From: Buddleja alternifolia
Lineage: Eukaryota; Streptophyta; Magnoliopsida; Lamiales; Scrophulariaceae
Assembly (NCBI GenBank): GCA_019426215.1
Contig: CM033400.1
Location: 18,274,568-18,338,567 of the forward strand
Direction of reading: 5' to 3'
Length of the DNA: 64,000 nucleotides
Part shown: in pieces, positions 47,363 through 59,000 of the stretch
How the letters are laid out: every line of letters begins with the position of its first letter
How positions within the stretch are numbered: position 1 is the stretch's first letter
Notes under the pieces: generated by a model
What the model saw: only the letters and a program-made list of their open reading frames with translations
Database searches by the model: none
Told to the model about the DNA's origin: nothing
Made by a program: the position numbers and the translations under genes

Positions 47363-47368
<6 letters not shown>
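46312..47368 (+). repeat. Copia 3' LTR, interrupted
   Basis: It matches the 5' LTR on both sides of the insertion at 46,411-47,196. Start follows the purine tract; end abuts (TA)n. Confidence 0.85.
46411..47196. mobile_element. TIR element in copia 3' LTR
   Basis: Inverted ends GGCCTGTCAATGGGTAGGC and, on the other strand, GACCTGTCAATGGGTAGGC. A perfect 12-bp direct repeat TAGATTCACCTA flanks it (46,399-46,410 and 47,197-47,208). No transposase. Internal tandem of a roughly 26-38-bp unit ('acccgaacaagacc', 46,553-46,675). The long flanking repeat is compatible with a Mutator-type element, but the superfamily is not settled. Confidence 0.7.

Positions 47369-47406
<38 letters not shown>
47369..47406. 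repeat. (TA)n tract, right of copia
   Basis: The other half lies at 40,995-41,025, left of the element; both were one tract before insertion. Confidence 0.85.
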
Positions 47407-47410
<4 letters not shown>

Positions 47411-47411
47411 G

Positions 47412-47767
47412 AAGAATTAGAGAAAAATGTGAATGGCGCGTAAAACATCAACGAAAAAACACCACATCCACAAGTATCTCATAGAGACATTTCCAAGCAA
47501 TTATAATAATAAGAGTAATCAAACACCACTCCAAAAGTCAAGCAGGAAAAGACTCCTCCATTACCATTGGCATTTTCTTCTTCTTCTTCTTCTTCATCAT
47601 CATCATCATCTTTTTCTCTCTCTGAAGAATTCATTCATTCCTCATTTATCATTTTTTCTTTCTTCTCCCTCAATCATTGGAACACCATATTATGGCAAGT
47701 GTTGTTTTGATTACGTAAAGGGAAATTAGATTTAGTAGTAAAAAGAAAGGTGTTTATTGATTGATTG
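47412..47767 (+). promoter_or_regulatory. Upstream region / 5' UTR of the kinase gene
   Basis: About 355 bp between the Helitron end and the start codon. It includes TTC and ATC microsatellites (47,576-47,620). An upstream frame (47,433-47,729) is low-complexity, and no clear TATA box is seen. Confidence 0.45.
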
Positions 47768-48351
47768 ATGGGGAACTGCTTTGGATTTGCTACTGCTACT
47801 TCTGACCCTAACAACACTAATCCCAGTACCTCCACTCCAGGTACTTTTTCTCACACCTCATATGCTCTCCCCAATCTATTTCTCAGATTCTTTTTTCAGC
47901 CATTCCACCCCTTCTGTTGTTTTTGTGAATGAATTGCTGCTGTATTATTTATGGAGCTGTTACATACATGTAAATGGTGAATTTATATTTTCTTTGATAT
48001 ATGTACATTAGGGACGTCGCATACTTACAGCAATGGTGGAGGAGGTCTTTCGATCACGAGCAGCAGCGCGGGCCAAAGCCAGTTTTCAGCTGCGTTAAGC
48101 GATGATACATATGTGACCGGAGAAATATTGCCCACTCCAAATTTGAAAATTTATAGTTTTGCTGATTTGAAGAATGCCACAAGGAATTTCAAGTCTGATA
48201 TGGTGTTGGGTGTGGGAGGTTTTGGGACTGTGTACAGGGGATGGGTGGATGACAAGACTCTTAATCCATCTAAACTTGGCACCGGAATCATGGTTGCCAT
48301 CAAAAAGTTGAACTCTGAGAGCACGCAAGGCTTTGACGAATGGCTGGTAAT

Positions 48352-48392
<41 letters not shown>

Positions 48393-51300
48393 CTGAACAC
48401 CTCATGTAACTTCTCCCTTTATGCAGAAACGCTATATTATATATACCACTTATTGTTCCCTAAATGCATTTGTATCATTACTCTAAAACATGCCTCAAGG
48501 CTTTTCCACTTGTTGGTTTTGCGTTGTATTCTTCATCTGTGGGCGTACTATGGAGAAAAAGTAGTTTCTAGTTCTGCCCTAATGTGGAATGGTGGCCAAT
48601 TTGGATTACTGCTTTCCATTGATGCAAAATTAAGGCAAGACTTGAGTGACCTTAATGCTATGTTTGGATCAAGGATTTCCAGTGAGGAAAATGAGAAGGA
48701 AAAGGTTTACGAAATAAAGCGTAAGGTTACATACGTGTTTTCAAGCGAGGCAATTTTTTTCCTAAGCCTATGTTTGGTTCTTGGATTTTGGTGAGGAAAA
48801 GGAAACTATTATACTTAGCTTCAATTTATAGTACTTTGTGATTTAATTTTTGATCATTCTCATTTTTGTTTTCCTTCCAAGAACCAAACATAGCCTAGGT
48901 AGTTTCCTCAACGAGTGATCCGATACGCACATATAGCTGCTTTTCATAACCAGTATATGAAATAGCTGAAATTTTGAGGTTAATTTCTGGTTTCCTTTAG
49001 CGACAATCAGATCTAAATAATCTATAGAAACTATCACGCAACTGCCTCCTGTCCAAGCAATTACATGTATAATTAATTCGAGTCTTTTTTATTATATCAT
49101 CCAATTCGAGAAGGAAATTATTTAACAACTTCAAATAGATAAGATCGATATGCAACTCCATCAACTTGAATCTTACAAAGTTTTATATTATCATCAGAAT
49201 TTAGATGCTTTAATTATACTTAGCATTCCTTAACTCGAAAATGCAGTCAGAAGTGAACTTCTTGGGAAGGCTGTGGCATCCTAACTTGGTAAAGCTGTTG
49301 GGATATTGTTGGGAAGAAAAAGAACTGTTACTTGTTTATGAGTTTGTGCAGAAGGGAAGCCTAGAGAACCATCTTTTTAGGAGTAAGAACTTTGTCGTAG
49401 AGATGTTTTTGAGTCCTAAAGGACAACAAGCTTATACCAAATACGACTTGTTTGGATATGCAGGAAATGTTAACTTCGAACCATTATCATGGGATTTGCG
49501 GCTTAAAATAGCTATAGGAGCTGCAAGGGGCTTGGCTTTTTTGCACACTTCAGACAAGCAAGTCATTTACAGAGACTTTAAGGCCTCCAATATTCTTCTT
49601 GATGGGGTAAGATTATTTTAAACTATGCTTCAATTGGCTCATTTTCTTCTTCTCTTGGTTTGGGCTTTTCAACTGTATGTGAAATAAGTTGGCATATGAT
49701 AACTTATGTAGTAGGTAGCCATCATTGTCTTTGGAAAAATTTCCTTCTTTTATCTATCTATTATAAAAGTACGAGTTGATTTCTTGGAACTTTTGACATT
49801 CCTAAAAAAGCCCTATATAATTCAATTTTTAATGGCAAAAGAGTCTAAATAAATAATAAAAATAATTTTAAGTATCTACAACAATAAGAAGTATATTCAC
49901 ATTAGAACTCTACAATGAAATTACATACATGTAATGATTAGATGTAGAGTTACATAAGGTTGCTCCTTCTTATTAGTTCATTAAAAGAAGAAAATAAACT
50001 TCACCACTCAATTCCGTATGTAATTCGGTTATGTATAGACATTCAGATCATAATAAATGTAACTTTCAAACTTTCTTAGCATATTAATGTAGAATTGTTG
50101 GCTCATCAGAATTTACTTTTCATAATTCCATGGATAAAAATCTTCATATTTTAATCTGACTATAAGGAAACCGATTGAGAGCATAAAAACTTGGACTGAA
50201 AAATCAAATGTTTTCTAAAAGATTAACATGTGAGTAATGTCTTTCAGGCCGCCATTAAATCAAAGCACAACTAAGGAGGATCATATTGTGATTATAATTT
50301 AAGAAAGTATTTCGTTTCTTAAGAATATATATTTCAATTAATTAAAATAGAGCTCATAAGAAGTCTAGAGAGCTTGTGAAGTGGTGAGTTCGTGACCAAA
50401 TTTATTAATTGTATCACTGCGGAAGGTTGAATATCATTTTATCAAAGAGATTTATTATCCTATAAATATCATAGATATATTACTATCAACATCAGGGGGA
50501 AAAATGCCACCAAATTAAAGCTTGTAGATTAGAAATGCTTTGAGAGGCGTCGCGCGCACGCGCACACACACATATATCCTAGGCATATAATTAATATATG
50601 ATTTCATTGATAACCTAAAATGGCAAGATAGCTAACATACAAAAACACTATATTGTTTTCAAGAATGAATTAATATATGGTCCATCAGTATGCTTCTCAA
50701 GAATAAACCCACACATTTTACTCCATAAAATTAATTTGGTCGAGCCTTCAATTTTTGCGGAATTAATTAGGAATTGAACTACTTTTAATTTTGGAGAAAC
50801 GAAGAAACTAAAAAAACGTTTTAAAGAGTAAAACGGGTTTAATTTTGTAAAAATGTTTGATTTTTTAGATAAAAATGGGTCTAATCATTTGTTTAATTAT
50901 TTTTTATTGCCCTTAAAAAGGCACATCCATGACATGTAATTGAATCGCTGGGAATATTCGCCCAAATTATGCTGATATGTAAGAAAGTGCAAACCCGTGA
51001 ACTTTAAAAGGCCAAGTGTAAAAAAAGAAGTTTTTCTGAGAAAGTGGTAAAAACGCGCATAGTGAATGAATTACTAATTTACCCCATAATACTAAGTACT
51101 ATGTGTTCATCAATGAACAAATGGTAATTAAGAACAATATCATCATATGCTCTTGATTTAGGTATGTAAATAATCATTGTCTATATATATAAATTTTCAA
51201 AATTATATGAATATTGAATTGATTGAGAAAATTATCATTACAAATAACATATAAAAGATAACTAACTAATACTTAACATGTGGGGTTACTAAGTTTGGTC

Positions 51301-54300
51301 ATAAATAATGTACTACAATCTCATATATACAATGATATACTTCTAAAAATATGTCTAGACTAATTTTTTACAATGGTTAAATAATATGAACATCGTTTTA
51401 CTTTGATCTTTTAATCATTGATATTTTTGAGTGATTAACCTAGTGTCAATATTTCGTTAACTAGACATACATTAACTCTTTCATAATCTTTTGATTCTAT
51501 AATATTTATTAATTGTATATGTACATAGGTATTTATATTATATCATTTATACTATATTATCAGGCTTTAAGTTCCAAAAGTACCTTTCCGAAGTTCTCCA
51601 AGATCAAGGATTAAAATTTCATTTCGATGATAAGTTTCGAGTTCTTAAATATAAGAAGCGTATCGGAAACGTTTCAGAAACATCATGGAAAACTTGAAAA
51701 ATGTTAGAAACAAGGTAAAAACGGTGAAAAAAGAAGTAAAGAAATGTTGCTTCCTTTTTTTACTAGGAGAAAATAATAGTTGTGTAAAATATTTATACAT
51801 CTACATCAATAATCGATCAAATTACACTAATAAATAAAGTGGTAACGTTTGATTCAAGTTTAACATTCATATAACATATAACCAATATTATTTTACTAAC
51901 TTAAATTATGAAATAAAGAATTCTAAAAGTGTTGTCGTGAAAAAAAATGAAAAGTGGCAATGTTTAATTGAAGTTAAACATTCACAGAACATATAATTGA
52001 TAAAATTTTAGGAACTTAAATTGTAAAATAAAAAATTCTAAAAGTGTTGTCGTGAAAAAAATAAACAGTTAATATGGCTGATACCATGGTTTCAAACTCA
52101 TCTACAAATTATATGAAAAAATTACATTAATCGATAATACAATAATCTTCATCTTGAGTCGTATGATAAAAAATTGCTTCTTGGTGAAATAAATATTCAT
52201 TTGATTGTTAAATTTATTACCCTTCATTTCTTCTTCTTCTTCTTCTTCTTTTCTTTTTTTTAACATTTTTCCCTACATTGAGAGATTTGAGAGTTCTGTT
52301 GTCTTTGCGATAGAGCAAATTTTTTTGAAAAGAAATTACCAAACTCTCAATGTTTCCGTGGAAACGAACATGGAAACCATGGAAACATTGAGAGTTTTCA
52401 TGGAAACATTAGAAACATTAAGAGTTTCCTGGGAAACAATGTAATTTCGAAACTATATGGTGATTTCTTTTTCGTAAGTTGAAAAACAGAAACTTTTCGG
52501 ACATTTCGGTGGAAAAGGAAAGAAACTTTAAACCATGTCCAAGATGCATCTTGGGACTGTAGACCTCCGAAAAAAGACGCTTTTAGAAATGAACAGTAAA
52601 GAAGTTTTGTTTGAAAATTTGAATTCCAAAGTTGATATTTTGTTGATTGTTAGTACACTTTCATGGAAGAATACATACAATATCATATTATGGATTGTTT
52701 GAAATTTTGAACTTGAAAATTGACATTTTGTTAATTGTTAGACACTTTAATTATGAAATGATTTAATTATTGACTTGGTAATTTGACAAAAATTTATACC
52801 AATACAGGTAGTTGTATATCTAATAACCAATTTTTAATAGAATGTGTATTATTAAAATGTCTATTAGTTAAGATCATTTTTATAGATTTAAATTTATAAA
52901 TTTGGTCACTTCTATAAAAGTATTTGTTTGACTGTGTCGAGAATGAATAAGTAAAAAAATATTTTTAATAGTGCACTATTTCAAAAGTTAAAATATTACA
53001 TATATAAATAATAAAACATCGAGTCTCACTTAACTGTAGTTGCATAAGTAAAAAAATAGTGAACATCTAAAGGGTGTTAATTTTCTCACATTTTCAAATG
53101 ATTCTACATGGAAAAAATAAAATTTCAATTCATAATCAAATATAGTTTCAAAAATATTGATTAATCTAACTGGGTGTTTTATATTTTGTTCTATTAATTT
53201 TCTCAAAAAATGATATAAACTAAGTATTCAATTAAGTACAACGACTTTAAATTTGATACTTATGGTAATAAATTTATGACTAAAATATTAATTTATATAA
53301 CATTTGATACTTTTAGTCATATAACAATTTATAACTTGTGAGTAGTTAGCAAATCTAAACAAGAGTATATAACTTGTGAGTAGTTAGCAAATCTAAACAA
53401 AGGTATATAAATTTTAGTCATATTTATAATCTTAGTCAATTAAGTATCAAATATTAATTTGATACTTTAATTTTTCTATTAATCTTCTTCTTTTCATGAG
53501 TTTAAACCAAATATAATTTATTTGATAAGAATTTACTTAGTTAAATTATTGTTTTAGATTTTTAAAGTTCAACAATCTAGTTTCTCTAAAGATTTTATTC
53601 ACAAATTTGAGTAGATCAATGTTTTCTTATTTACTTACCTTCAACTATTTTAAATGTTCATTAAACCAATTGTAGTTTCGCATTGATTTCATGTAATCAT
53701 TTTAAAATTAAAACAAATTGAAAAATGCCATCTAAACTAATTTGGAGGGAAAATTGACTTTCCGTTAACAATTGGACGGAAAAGTTAACGGAGGGACCAA
53801 AATCAATGAAAACATGGTAGTTTAAGGGTCAATTGGATGAGTCCGGAATCTGGGGGACCAAAATCGATTTTGGTGTCTAAGTGGGAGACAAAAAATGAAA
53901 TTATCCCTATGTTTTCCATTATGCATTAATTTTTTACATGCAATACATGTACTTTTACTTCTATATTTTTGTCAATGAAACTTAATCTTAAAAGTGGAAA
54001 AAGACTAATTGAATAGTATTGAAGCAAACAAAAAAGAAAAGCATCATCTATAGTACCAACCTATTGTTGTGACTCGCAAAGAATGAAATTGAGGTAAAAA
54101 ATAGACACATTGAATGATGTTGATAAGAAACACTCTACAATGTCTTTAGGGAAAATAGAAATAAAAAAATGAATAAGAAAAAAGACACAAACAGCTTACG
54201 TAATTATCCAATTTTGAGCAGTAGTGAAGAGATTATTGCAAGTACACAAGGAACTCAATAAGAAAGAAAAAGAAAAGCTCGATCCATGAAAACTAAACAA

Positions 54301-56053
54301 GAGAATGTATGAATGAATCTTGAATTTACATAAGAATTTATTTCGTTATATTATTATTTAAGTTTCACTTTTCACTTAACTTAGATCCTTCGAAAATTGA
54401 TTCAGTCTTTCATGTTAATTAGTCTTCAATTTTTTATAGTTTATTAAATAATAATTCAATCAGTTAAACTATTGTTTAAGTTTTGAATATATAGCACTAC
54501 CTATGTATATTTTATTTCGACGAGATCATGTGATTCCCATGCAACACACATGTTGTCTATTAGTTAGCAATAAAAGAGAGAGAAACGAAGTACCAAAAAA
54601 TGAAAAAAACTTAACTGCATTTAAGATGTAATCTTGACTGGAGCTAGATCTAGGAAGTTAGAATTATTTGACGTCTATATTACCATTTATCAGATGGTGG
54701 ATCAAAAATCTGGAGGTTTCGAGGTAAAACTTGGGCTATGTTTGGTTATGTTTTCAAGTCATATTTGGTCCAAAATTCCCGCCAAACAATATTTGTTTCA
54801 CACAATATTTCATCAAAAGTACACAACTTTTTTCATCCAAAAAAACATAATCATTATTTTTCCTCTTTCTCTCACTTTGTCCCGTATCTCATTTTCTTTC
54901 CTCTATTTTTTATACAAATTTTTTCTCTCTCCTCTTAATATCCACTATCTCTCTCTCCTCTTTCTCTCTCTCTCCTCACTCTCTCTCTTCTCTCTCCTCA
55001 CTCTTTCTTCTCTCTCCTCACTCTTTCTCTTCTCTTTGACCGTGTCTTTTTTTTTGTAATATTTTGTCATATCTTTGACCGTGTACCATTAAACTTTAAA
55101 ATAGAAAAAAGTTTGTTTGTTTGTAATTCTATCATGAGAAATAGTATTGATAAAACATAGATTAAAATTTGTGGAGTTTTCTAAAGTAAAACTTTCAAAT
55201 TTTGTTTTTCAAATTAGTTATAGTGAAAGTATTTGGATTTATATATATCTATATTTATATACATATATATGTTATTTGTACATATTATTTTAAAGTTTTA
55301 CTTATTTTTTATGTGTGTGGCTGTGTGTAATTTTTCTCATTGCTAAATTTGTGATTTGATTGTGTGTGTGGACTGAGAAATGCATGTGTGTTACCCATAT
55401 TTATATGTGTATGTTTTTAATGTATATTATGTGGGGAAAAAAAAGGTCTTGGGACGGTCAAAGGCAATTTGACCACGGTCAACTCGGGTTTGACCGAGTC
55501 AATAGTGTGCTCAACGCGAATTTGACCACGTGAATAGTGACTTGAAGCAAGGGTTTCTTATTTTGTGGTTTTGGTTTGGATTTGGTAATTGACTTGTAGT
55601 AGAAGTGACCTAATTATCTAAGAATAGGATTGTATTTTAATAATTTTTAAAATAAATTACTTATTAATAATTTTTTTATAAATTAAATAAAAAAATAGGA
55701 AAAAAAAGAAAAAAGAAGCGGCGGGGGGGGGGGGGGGTAGACTGTTCATCGTCTTCCCCAACCCCCCTCACACCCCTTTCCCACACTTGCACACACACAC
55801 ACACTGTTACACGCACACATGAACACACAACACACACAGAAACACACACACAGTCACACACGCACACTGTTACACGCACTCTCACACACGCTGATACATA
55901 TATATATGAATATATATACTTTTCTTTTAAATATATATCAACTATTATTAACACTATTACTTATATATATATATATGTGTGTGTGTATATACTTTTCTTT
56001 TAATTTTATATAAACTACTATTACTACTATTACACATATATATATGTACACTA

Positions 56054-56089
<36 letters not shown>

Positions 56090-59000
56090 TACTATTACTT
56101 ACATATATACATATATATTTATCTATATAATAATTATTTCAATCTCAATATTATATTATAATTTTTAATTATTGACAGACAAAAACTTACATGATTTGAC
56201 AGCTACAGTAATTTATGTTCCCTCTGAAAACAAAACCAAACACTATCTCACCAAAAAATCACTCAAAAACTAACTCCCAAAACATAACCAAACATTATCC
56301 CATCAAAATTGCACGTGTCCCTGATTTAGGTTGGATCGGTTGATCCTCTCTATCTCAGTATGGGTCAAGTCGCACGATTAAACGAGGTGAAAATTAGATT
56401 GTAGACTGCACTTAGATGATACTAAGCTACCTACGTACCCACTTGGGGATCAAGTCTAACGTAGTTCAGGTATGAGATACGCTTCTAGTTGGAGAGTCGT
56501 ATTTGCGTACGAAGAGCCCAAATTTGTATATAGGGAACTTACTCTCAAGTTTATAGTGGAAAATCAGATTGTGAACCCTTAGTACTTGTTCTGAGATGAT
56601 ATTTATAGATGTCCGCGTCGTACGGATATGATAGTGACAGTCGGGGCCCTAAGATCACACCACGTGTAGTTAATAGACGGTTCTAATCCCAGGTCTCACT
56701 TAAGGTTACGGGTCGACCCTATTGGGTCCATTTAGAAACACGCGGATCCTTCGAACCTAACACCAGAGCATATCTTGTATTTGATGAAGGTTGGACTTGT
56801 ATTCACTTTCACTACTCACTAGACTCGTATTAATGACCGACTTGGGAGTTTTGGCGAGGTAACTCAACGTTACCAACAGGTTCGTGTACACGAACGACCC
56901 AGGACCCAAGGTTCTTGTACACGAACGACCCAGGACCCAAGCTTCGTGTACACGAACGACCCGGGACCCAAGCTTGATATATCATTAAGCCCCCCACTTC
57001 TTCAGTATTCAAGAAGATGCATTTATGCATATGAATTTTATACTGACGAAGTAAATACCTAGTCGTCGCTCCTCTTCGTACTAAACTACGAGTTGATGGC
57101 TTAGGTTTCAAATTTCATCCGCCAAGGCCTTGACTCGTATGAAAATACAAGTTGGTGGGTTAGGTTTCCAAATTAAGCAGTCTCCCACTTCTTCAGTATT
57201 TAAGAAGACGCATTTAGGGCCATAAGTGGATACCACCTAGTTCATTTTGGCATGTGGATCTTTCATTTTTAATGTTAGGGTATTTCATCTAGTGACCATA
57301 AGTGTAGACTCGTATGTTAGTACGAGTCAACACGAGTTGGTGTCTTAGATTTGGTAAGTCAAGTTAGATATATCAAATACTTAGATGATAGGGTAGTCGT
57401 CGTTCCTCTTCGTACTAAAATACAACTTATGGGACTCATGGCCTTCACTCGTACTATAAAACGAGTCTAGAACACTATGATATGCCTGAACAAGTGTTTT
57501 AGGCAAAAACACGGGACAAAAATTAGCTGTCAGAAAGATACGAAATTCGCCCGGTCATAGTGAAACGGCGTTCTAAACAAAACGCATTCGTTGCAATGCG
57601 GTCTTGTGATTTTAGCCATTTGAGATCGTTTGAGACTCCAAATTTGCGTTTTATTGGTTTTAAGGGTATTTTCGTAATTTTGCAGCTTATTTTGAGATTT
57701 CCTCTTTTTCCTTTTAAATATTATTTTCTCGTGTTTTCATACGAGTCTAGAGCGTGTCTTTGGTTTTAACTCGTATTATCAGACGAACTTGAGGATTCGT
57801 ATTTATGACTGAACCGATTTATATCATTTTTTCGTCTATGGATTCACACTAGTGAAGCGAACTTTCAAGAGGCTTGCGTTGTAGCAATTAATTTTCAGAT
57901 AAGTGTCTTCATAGAGTACCAAGAGTTTTTTCTTCTTGGGATTCGAATACTCCATGGATCCTACACCGTTAGATGTATTATTTTCAATTTTACCAATCTT
58001 GACCATCCCTTTTCTCTTTTCCTTGAGCTATGAATAGAACTTGTCATTTTCAATTTTTTACTTTCACCCACCCTCACTTTAGAGAGAGAAATATTGCAGA
58101 AAGGCCATCCTCGTTTCTGAGTTCGAAAGTTCACTTCGTCTCCAAGTTCGAGTCTCCTCTTCGTCTCTGAGTTTGAAGGCAAGGATCGTCCGACTCTTCG
58201 ATCGAAGTTCTCCTCTCGTACACTTGTCTAGGTATAGTTGTATTTTCCTTTGTGTATTTTATTTATTTTGTTCATACAATGGTTCGAACTAGGTCATCCA
58301 AATCCGTAAATAATAATAATGAAATAAGTGACTCAAATGAAACAAATAATCTTCCTTCTGGGTCTGTGGGTAGTGATCAAGCCATGGATTCGATCGACCC
58401 AAAAGAGGTCGAATTGTCTCATCATAATTCTGATAATGTTGAGGTTCCCGAATATGGGGATCTCGAGGGTAGTGAGGATATTAACTCGAATATTATTTGG
58501 TTGAATGTTCCCTCGACTTTAACTCACGCTAAAATTAATGAAATTAGAGTTAGGTATTTTATTCCTTTAGACTATGATGTGCTTGTGCCTTCTCCAAATG
58601 ATAGAACGCCTTGCCCTCCTATTGGGTATCGTACTTTTCATGGAGCTCATTTGATGTCTAGTGTGAACTCCGATGCTCAGTCTCACGTTGAGCCCAATGC
58701 CGAGGTTGCAGAGGTGGCGGACAACCCTAATGTTCAAGAGTAATTCAAAGTTGTACACATGTTTTGTAGTGATGCAAGAATTGTTGTGAAGTTTCAACTC
58801 GTACATTTGTGACGATGTAATTTTTGTTTCTTGCATGGTATTTTGTGGATTTGTTTTGTCTGTGAATGATATCACCTCGTACATTTGGGAAGTGTTTTGG
58901 TTTTGAATATCTCGCGAAGTATGGAAATTTAGCCTTCGGATTAGTTTCGTATGCAAGTTTGTGCTTTTTGAATGAAATGCTAGTGTAGACTCGTTTTTCT

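Larger units (their letters stand above)
41026..47368 (+). mobile_element. Ty1/copia retrotransposon, degenerate, in a TA tract
   Basis: Direct LTRs TGTTATGAA...CATAATA at 41,026-41,304 and 46,312-47,368 (the latter inflated by an insertion). After the 5' LTR lies a primer-like 'cgttatcagcacg' and before the 3' LTR the purine tract 'ccaagggggag'. Gene order is gag finger, protease, integrase, RT, RNase H, as in Ty1/copia. Many stops and frameshifts, and much of gag, are missing. It inserted in a (TA)n run, so the TSD is not informative. Confidence 0.85.
38599..47411 (-). mobile_element. Helitron-like element, copy 2, with copia nested inside
   Basis: On the minus strand its 3' end is a GC-rich hairpin CACCGCGC-ATC-GCGCGGTG followed nine bases later by CTAG and then T, matching Helitron CTRR-plus-T termini. 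The 5' end, read beyond the nested copia, is TTCTACATATATA, and the adjoining segment (40,490-41,000) is shared with 2,331-3,557. The 41,026-47,368 copia element sits in its terminal TA tract. No RepHel gene is seen, so it is non-autonomous. Coding-like fragments inside may be captured exons. Confidence 0.6.

Noticed and set aside
55676..55954. Cys/Val-rich minus-strand frame
   Set aside because: Translation of a CA/GT microsatellite.
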